Below, one piece after another: positions 61,174-64,000 of a stretch of DNA of 64,000 nucleotides. The stretch's first letter is position 1. Each line of letters starts with the position of its first letter. This DNA comes from Acrocarpospora macrocephala (GTDB taxonomy: Bacteria > Actinomycetota > Actinomycetes > Streptosporangiales > Streptosporangiaceae): the NCBI RefSeq assembly GCF_009687865.1, contig NZ_BLAE01000028.1, positions 1 to 64,000 of the forward strand, in the 5' to 3' direction. A model generated the notes under the pieces. That model searched no databases. It saw only the letters and a program-made list of their open reading frames with translations, and was not told where the DNA came from. The translations under genes and the position numbers were made by a program.

Positions 61174-61797
61174 TCACGCGATCCGGTGTTCCGAGGCCTT
61201 CCGTTTGGATCCACCCCCGGCCGCGCACATGCCCGGCCGCGATAAGGGCTTCACGCTGCCCAGGCGGGGCAAGCGTGGGTTGTACATCTGGCACAAATTT
61301 TCGCCCGTGTCGGAGAACACGTAGCGCTCTGCGTAGATCACACCCTGATGCACCCACTCGTACCGATCAACCGCACGGCACACCAATGCGGCAATCCACT
61401 CGACAGCCCGAGCGGCGACTTCCTCAGCCGGGCCCGCCGCCTCCATCCCAAGGCTCGTGGGGGTATCAGGAAGCGTGAACAGCTGATTGTGCAGACGGTC
61501 TGCCTGGATCCGGCCGTCAAGGACGTGGATGCCTGCCGCCAGAATTTCCAGGTTCGCGTCCATCGGGGAGAGGCTGACGAGGACGATCGGTAGCAACCCG
61601 TCGGCGGTGGACTCCATCCACAGGTCAAGCCCTCGGCCGACTGGGTGCAATTCGAGCCTGGCGAGGACGAGTCGCTGACCTTCGCTTAGAAGACTGTCGT
61701 GTTCGTGCCAGTCGTCAAGGAACACCGAATGAGTGTAGATCCAGGTGGCAGCGGACCGCCAAGCCGGAGCCTCGGCCGACATCCGCGCCATAGTCAT
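61174..61797 (-). CDS. Hypothetical protein
   Basis: A 207-residue soluble protein with mixed alpha/beta sequence: [60 protein letters not shown]. The tail is basic and Gly-rich. No domain recognised. It lies 100 bases upstream of the gene at 59987 and in the same direction, so they may form a unit of unknown role. Confidence 0.55.
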   Translation of the reverse strand: MTMARMSAEAPAWRSAATWIYTHSVFLDDWHEHDSLLSEGQRLVLARLELHPVGRGLDLWMESTADGLLPIVLVSLSPMDANLEILAAGIHVLDGRIQADRLHNQLFTLPDTPTSLGMEAAGPAEEVAARAVEWIAALVCRAVDRYEWVHQGVIYAERYVFSDTGENLCQMYNPRLPRLGSVKPLSRPGMCAAGGGSKRKASEHRIA

Positions 61798-61824
61798 CGA
61801 GGACGTGTGTCAGGCTGAGAGCCA

Positions 61825-62026
61825 TCACGCCAGGAGGGCGCGCCAGCGGTCGGCCGACTCCATCATGTCCAGGCTGACCCGCTCCAGGAACGCCCCTCCT
61901 CTGGCCAGCCGCTGCCCCACGGGCTGGTCGAGCCCGGACGTCTCCGCCGCCGCCATCGCGGCCTGCGCCGCCTCGAGCGTCTGCCGGGAACTGATCACGA
62001 TCGAGTGGTACCAGGCGTCGTCGTCG
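61825..62026 (-). pseudogene. C-terminal fragment of an unrecognised helical protein
   Basis: About 66 codons read [20 protein letters not shown] through [20 protein letters not shown] to a stop. There is no start: the frame joins directly to the P450 remnant running the other way. It may be the end of a PadR- or TetR-like regulator. Confidence 0.45.
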
Positions 62027-62448
62027 ACCACCGCGAACACGCTGGCGCTGGGCACCTTCGCGCTGCTGCGCAATCCGGCGCAACTGGCCGCGCTGCGCGC
62101 CGACCCCGCGCTCGCCGACCAGGCCGTGGAGGAGCTGCTGCGGTATCTGAGCGTCGCCAAGACCTTCATGAGGACGGCGCTGGAGGACGTCGAGCTGGGC
62201 GGCGAGACCATCGAGGCCGGTACGACGGTCATCCTGTCGTACAACACCGCCAACCGCGACCCCGGGCGCTTCGCCGATCCCCACGTGCTCGACCTCCGGA
62301 GGCAGGACGGCGGGCACCTGGCCTTCGGCCACGGCATCCATCAGTGCCTGGGTCAGCAGCTGGCCCGCGTCGAGATGCGAGTCGCGTTCCCCGCGCTGGT
62401 CAACCGCTTTTCCACGCTGCGCCTGGCCGTACCGGCTGAAGAGGTTGG
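62018..62448 (+). pseudogene. Cytochrome P450 fragment, truncated at both ends
   Basis: A central-to-C-terminal P450 piece: [20 protein letters not shown] from the I helix, ExxR in [10 protein letters not shown], and the haem loop [19 protein letters not shown]. Roughly 230 N-terminal residues are missing, and the natural C-terminus after [10 protein letters not shown] is replaced by unrelated sequence. It cannot make a working enzyme. Confidence 0.85.
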
Positions 62449-62507
62449 CCCTAGGCGTCCCCCTCCCCACGCCTGTATTAGCCGGCGGGTGCTGCGACAC
62501 TCGACGG

Positions 62508-63149
62508 GTGGACGACGAGCTGACTGCGGCGTTGGTACGCCTACGGGAGGCGTTCGCCCGCTATCCCCGGAGGCCTCTGCTTGATGGTTGCCCCCATTGC
62601 CGGGGTTCAGTGGCGGTGGATGAGGACGACTTGTTCTCGTTGACAATCAGTCTGGGTAACACCGTCGGGAACAGCGATGACGTGAAGAGTCTCTTGCCAT
62701 TGCTGCTCGAGCGGCTCGTCAGGGGAAGTGACCTCGACGAGAGCATCGTCCTGGGCAAACTGGTCCGCGAAGGCTGGCGGTCCTGGCCGACCGTGGAGCA
62801 AGAGGCTATCAGTGGCTACCTCACGGCGGTTTGGCGTTCTCTGTTGACGAAGTATCCGCCGCGAATCGGCTCGTTTCGAGACGCGGCCGATTTCCTCGGC
62901 GTGATCGACGAACTCGCCGAGAGCGTGGCGCCGTTCCTCAGCCTGTGGGAAGGCACCTCTGGCCCGGAGGCAGACCGTCACCTCGCCGACCTGGTGGTCG
63001 GCTGGGTCAGCGGATCCCATCTGCCCGACGCGGTCCTCACCTGGCTGCATTGCGACTCGACTAGGAACCGCCTGTATGGCGCGTTCGAGCTCCATCACGA
63101 CACGCCTTGGGCCGACGACTTCGCCCGAGCCTACGACTATCTCGCCTGA
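62508..63149 (+). CDS. Hypothetical protein
   Basis: A 213-residue soluble acidic protein, helical throughout, with one CPHC pair near residue 28. Segments include [40 protein letters not shown] and [20 protein letters not shown]. Similar stand-alone hypotheticals occur in streptomycetes; no function is known to me. GTG 62508 is preferred over upstream starts because those lie in the P450 remnant. Confidence 0.65.
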   Translation: MDDELTAALVRLREAFARYPRRPLLDGCPHCRGSVAVDEDDLFSLTISLGNTVGNSDDVKSLLPLLLERLVRGSDLDESIVLGKLVREGWRSWPTVEQEAISGYLTAVWRSLLTKYPPRIGSFRDAADFLGVIDELAESVAPFLSLWEGTSGPEADRHLADLVVGWVSGSHLPDAVLTWLHCDSTRNRLYGAFELHHDTPWADDFARAYDYLA

Positions 63150-63155
63150 GCCTCG

Positions 63156-63290
63156 CCTATCCCGTTTGTCGGCATCCAGTTCGGCGTGGGCTATGGGCAT
63201 GGTGATGATGCCGGGACTGATCGAGTTGGTCCGGGCGCCCGGCTTCCCCATTCCGCCGACGCCAATGACGACGAGAACGTTCTGCGACAT
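63156..63290 (-). pseudogene. Short-chain dehydrogenase remnant with internal deletion
   Basis: The N-terminal NAD motif MSQNVLVVIGVGGMG is joined directly to a C-terminal SDR segment, ARTNSISPGIITMPIAHAEL. About 180 residues, including the Tyr-Lys active site, are missing. Confidence 0.8.
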
Positions 63291-63429
63291 GGTCGCGAGC
63301 TCCTTCCCGTGCCGGCACGCCGCCGTGTCTCCAGCCTGTCGCTCACCTCGCGGTGCGCATGGGTGGATACTCCATCAAGTATAACTTGTCATATTTGTGA
63401 GGCTGCGCGAACTCAGGAAGGGGCATTCC

Positions 63430-64000
63430 ATGCCAGATCAACGCCCGCGGAGGAGCCGCATGCCGAAGGTCGTCTGGTTGCTCGCCATCATCGGATTCAC
63501 GACCATGGTCGGCTCGGGCGTGGTGGCGCCTTCGTTGCCCGCCCTGGCCATCGAGTTCGGCATCACCGCCGGCGTCGCGAGCCTGGCGGTGAGCGTCTTC
63601 GCGGCCATGCGGCTCGTCGGGGGGCTCGCCACCACCGGCCTGCTCCGGGTGTGGACACTCCGGACGCTGCTCTCGGGTGGACTGCTCCTGCAGGGGCTGT
63701 CGGCGCTTGGCGCCGGTCTGGCGCCCGAGGTCATCAGTTTTCTCGTGGCGCGGGCCGTGGGGGGCATCGGCTCGGCCGCCTTCACGGCCGCGGCGACGGG
63801 CCTGCTCATCGCCACGGTGCCGGCGGATGTACGCGGCCGGGCGATGAGCACGTTCATGACCGGCATCTCCCTCGGCACCGTCTCGGGACCCGCCATGGGT
63901 GGCACGCTCGCGACGCTGAGCGCCCGGCTGCCCCTCGTGGGGTACGGCGTCGCCACCACCCTCGCCTCGGTACTCGCGTTCGTCCTGCTGCGCCCGCACC
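63430..64000 (+). CDS. MFS transporter (5' part, runs off the window)
   Basis: The first 190 codons of a major facilitator superfamily protein. ATG 63430 follows AGGAAGGGG. Six membrane helices are visible (VVWLLAIIGFTTMVGSGVVA, LPALAIEFGITAGVASLAVS, TLLSGGLLLQGLSALGAGLA, FLVARAVGGIGSAAFTAAAT). Loop 2-3 departs from the usual GxxxDRxGRR. It resembles drug- or metabolite-efflux DHA1 members. Upstream, the SDR remnant is divergent. Confidence 0.88.
   Translation, partial: MPDQRPRRSRMPKVVWLLAIIGFTTMVGSGVVAPSLPALAIEFGITAGVASLAVSVFAAMRLVGGLATTGLLRVWTLRTLLSGGLLLQGLSALGAGLAPEVISFLVARAVGGIGSAAFTAAATGLLIATVPADVRGRAMSTFMTGISLGTVSGPAMGGTLATLSARLPLVGYGVATTLASVLAFVLLRPH

Noticed and set aside
61745-62584. 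An intact gene containing the P450 piece
   Set aside because: The frame is open, but its first ~90 codons and last ~50 are unrelated to P450s; the N-terminal half of the enzyme is absent.

Overview
The window is high-GC DNA (strong G/C third-codon bias, frequent GTG starts, stop/start overlaps such as ATGA and GTGA) from an actinomycete. Lineage markers are a 6C RNA, an actinobacterial VLRF1-type release/peptidyl-tRNA hydrolase factor, a DUF3099 protein and a short HTH protein typical of actinobacteria. The gene mix (type III PKS lipid cluster, secreted xylanase, many GntR regulators) suggests a filamentous, Streptosporangiales- or Streptomyces-like soil organism. That assignment is inference.

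0-9.3 kb: dodecin, DUF3099, 6C RNA, a moaA-mobA-DUF6457 molybdenum-cofactor operon, a Pr6Pr membrane protein, rtcB, then a UbiA prenyltransferase divergent from a type III PKS / isoprenylcysteine-type methyltransferase / FAD hydroxylase operon (probable phenolic-lipid cluster). 9.3-25.4 kb: two related exported proteins, acyl-CoA synthetase, TRIC channel, a MocR regulator with its YczE partner and a shared operator, GH15 hydrolase, S66 peptidase, sulfotransferase, ABC exporter, enoyl-CoA hydratase, small HTH protein, ABC-F ATPase.

25.6-33.9 kb: a minus-strand catabolic operon (GntR regulator, APC permease, aminotransferase, FGGY kinase, HAD phosphatase, fused DhaK-DhaL kinase, RpiB-type isomerase). 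It looks like a route for an amino-polyol or related compound ending in a phosphorylated ketose. It is scarred by young tandem duplications, including a duplicated 5' end of rpiB.

33.9-38.1 kb: acVLRF1, a degenerate EAL-CBS protein, exported carbonic anhydrase, hisG and hisE. 38.2-54.9 kb: the most interesting block. A Rbs-type ABC importer, a FadR-type regulator, a three-subunit molybdenum hydroxylase (FAD subunit divergent), a hydantoinase-like amidohydrolase, a nitrilase-fold N-carbamoyl hydrolase, a ThDP enzyme, a CoxG-like protein and a CoA-acylating semialdehyde dehydrogenase share a repeated palindromic operator (TTGGTCAGGCCAA) at three promoters. The set looks like one regulon for import and breakdown of an N-heterocycle (pyrimidine- or hydantoin-like). 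A group II intron lies antisense inside it, next to the ribosome binding site of the hydantoinase gene.

54.9-64 kb: accessory and decaying DNA. It holds a secreted protein, a DUF6461-like protein, a frameshifted GH10 xylanase with CBM13 and xylanase-type upstream elements, several unrecognised proteins, and remnants of GntR, P450 and SDR genes. An MFS transporter runs off the window end.
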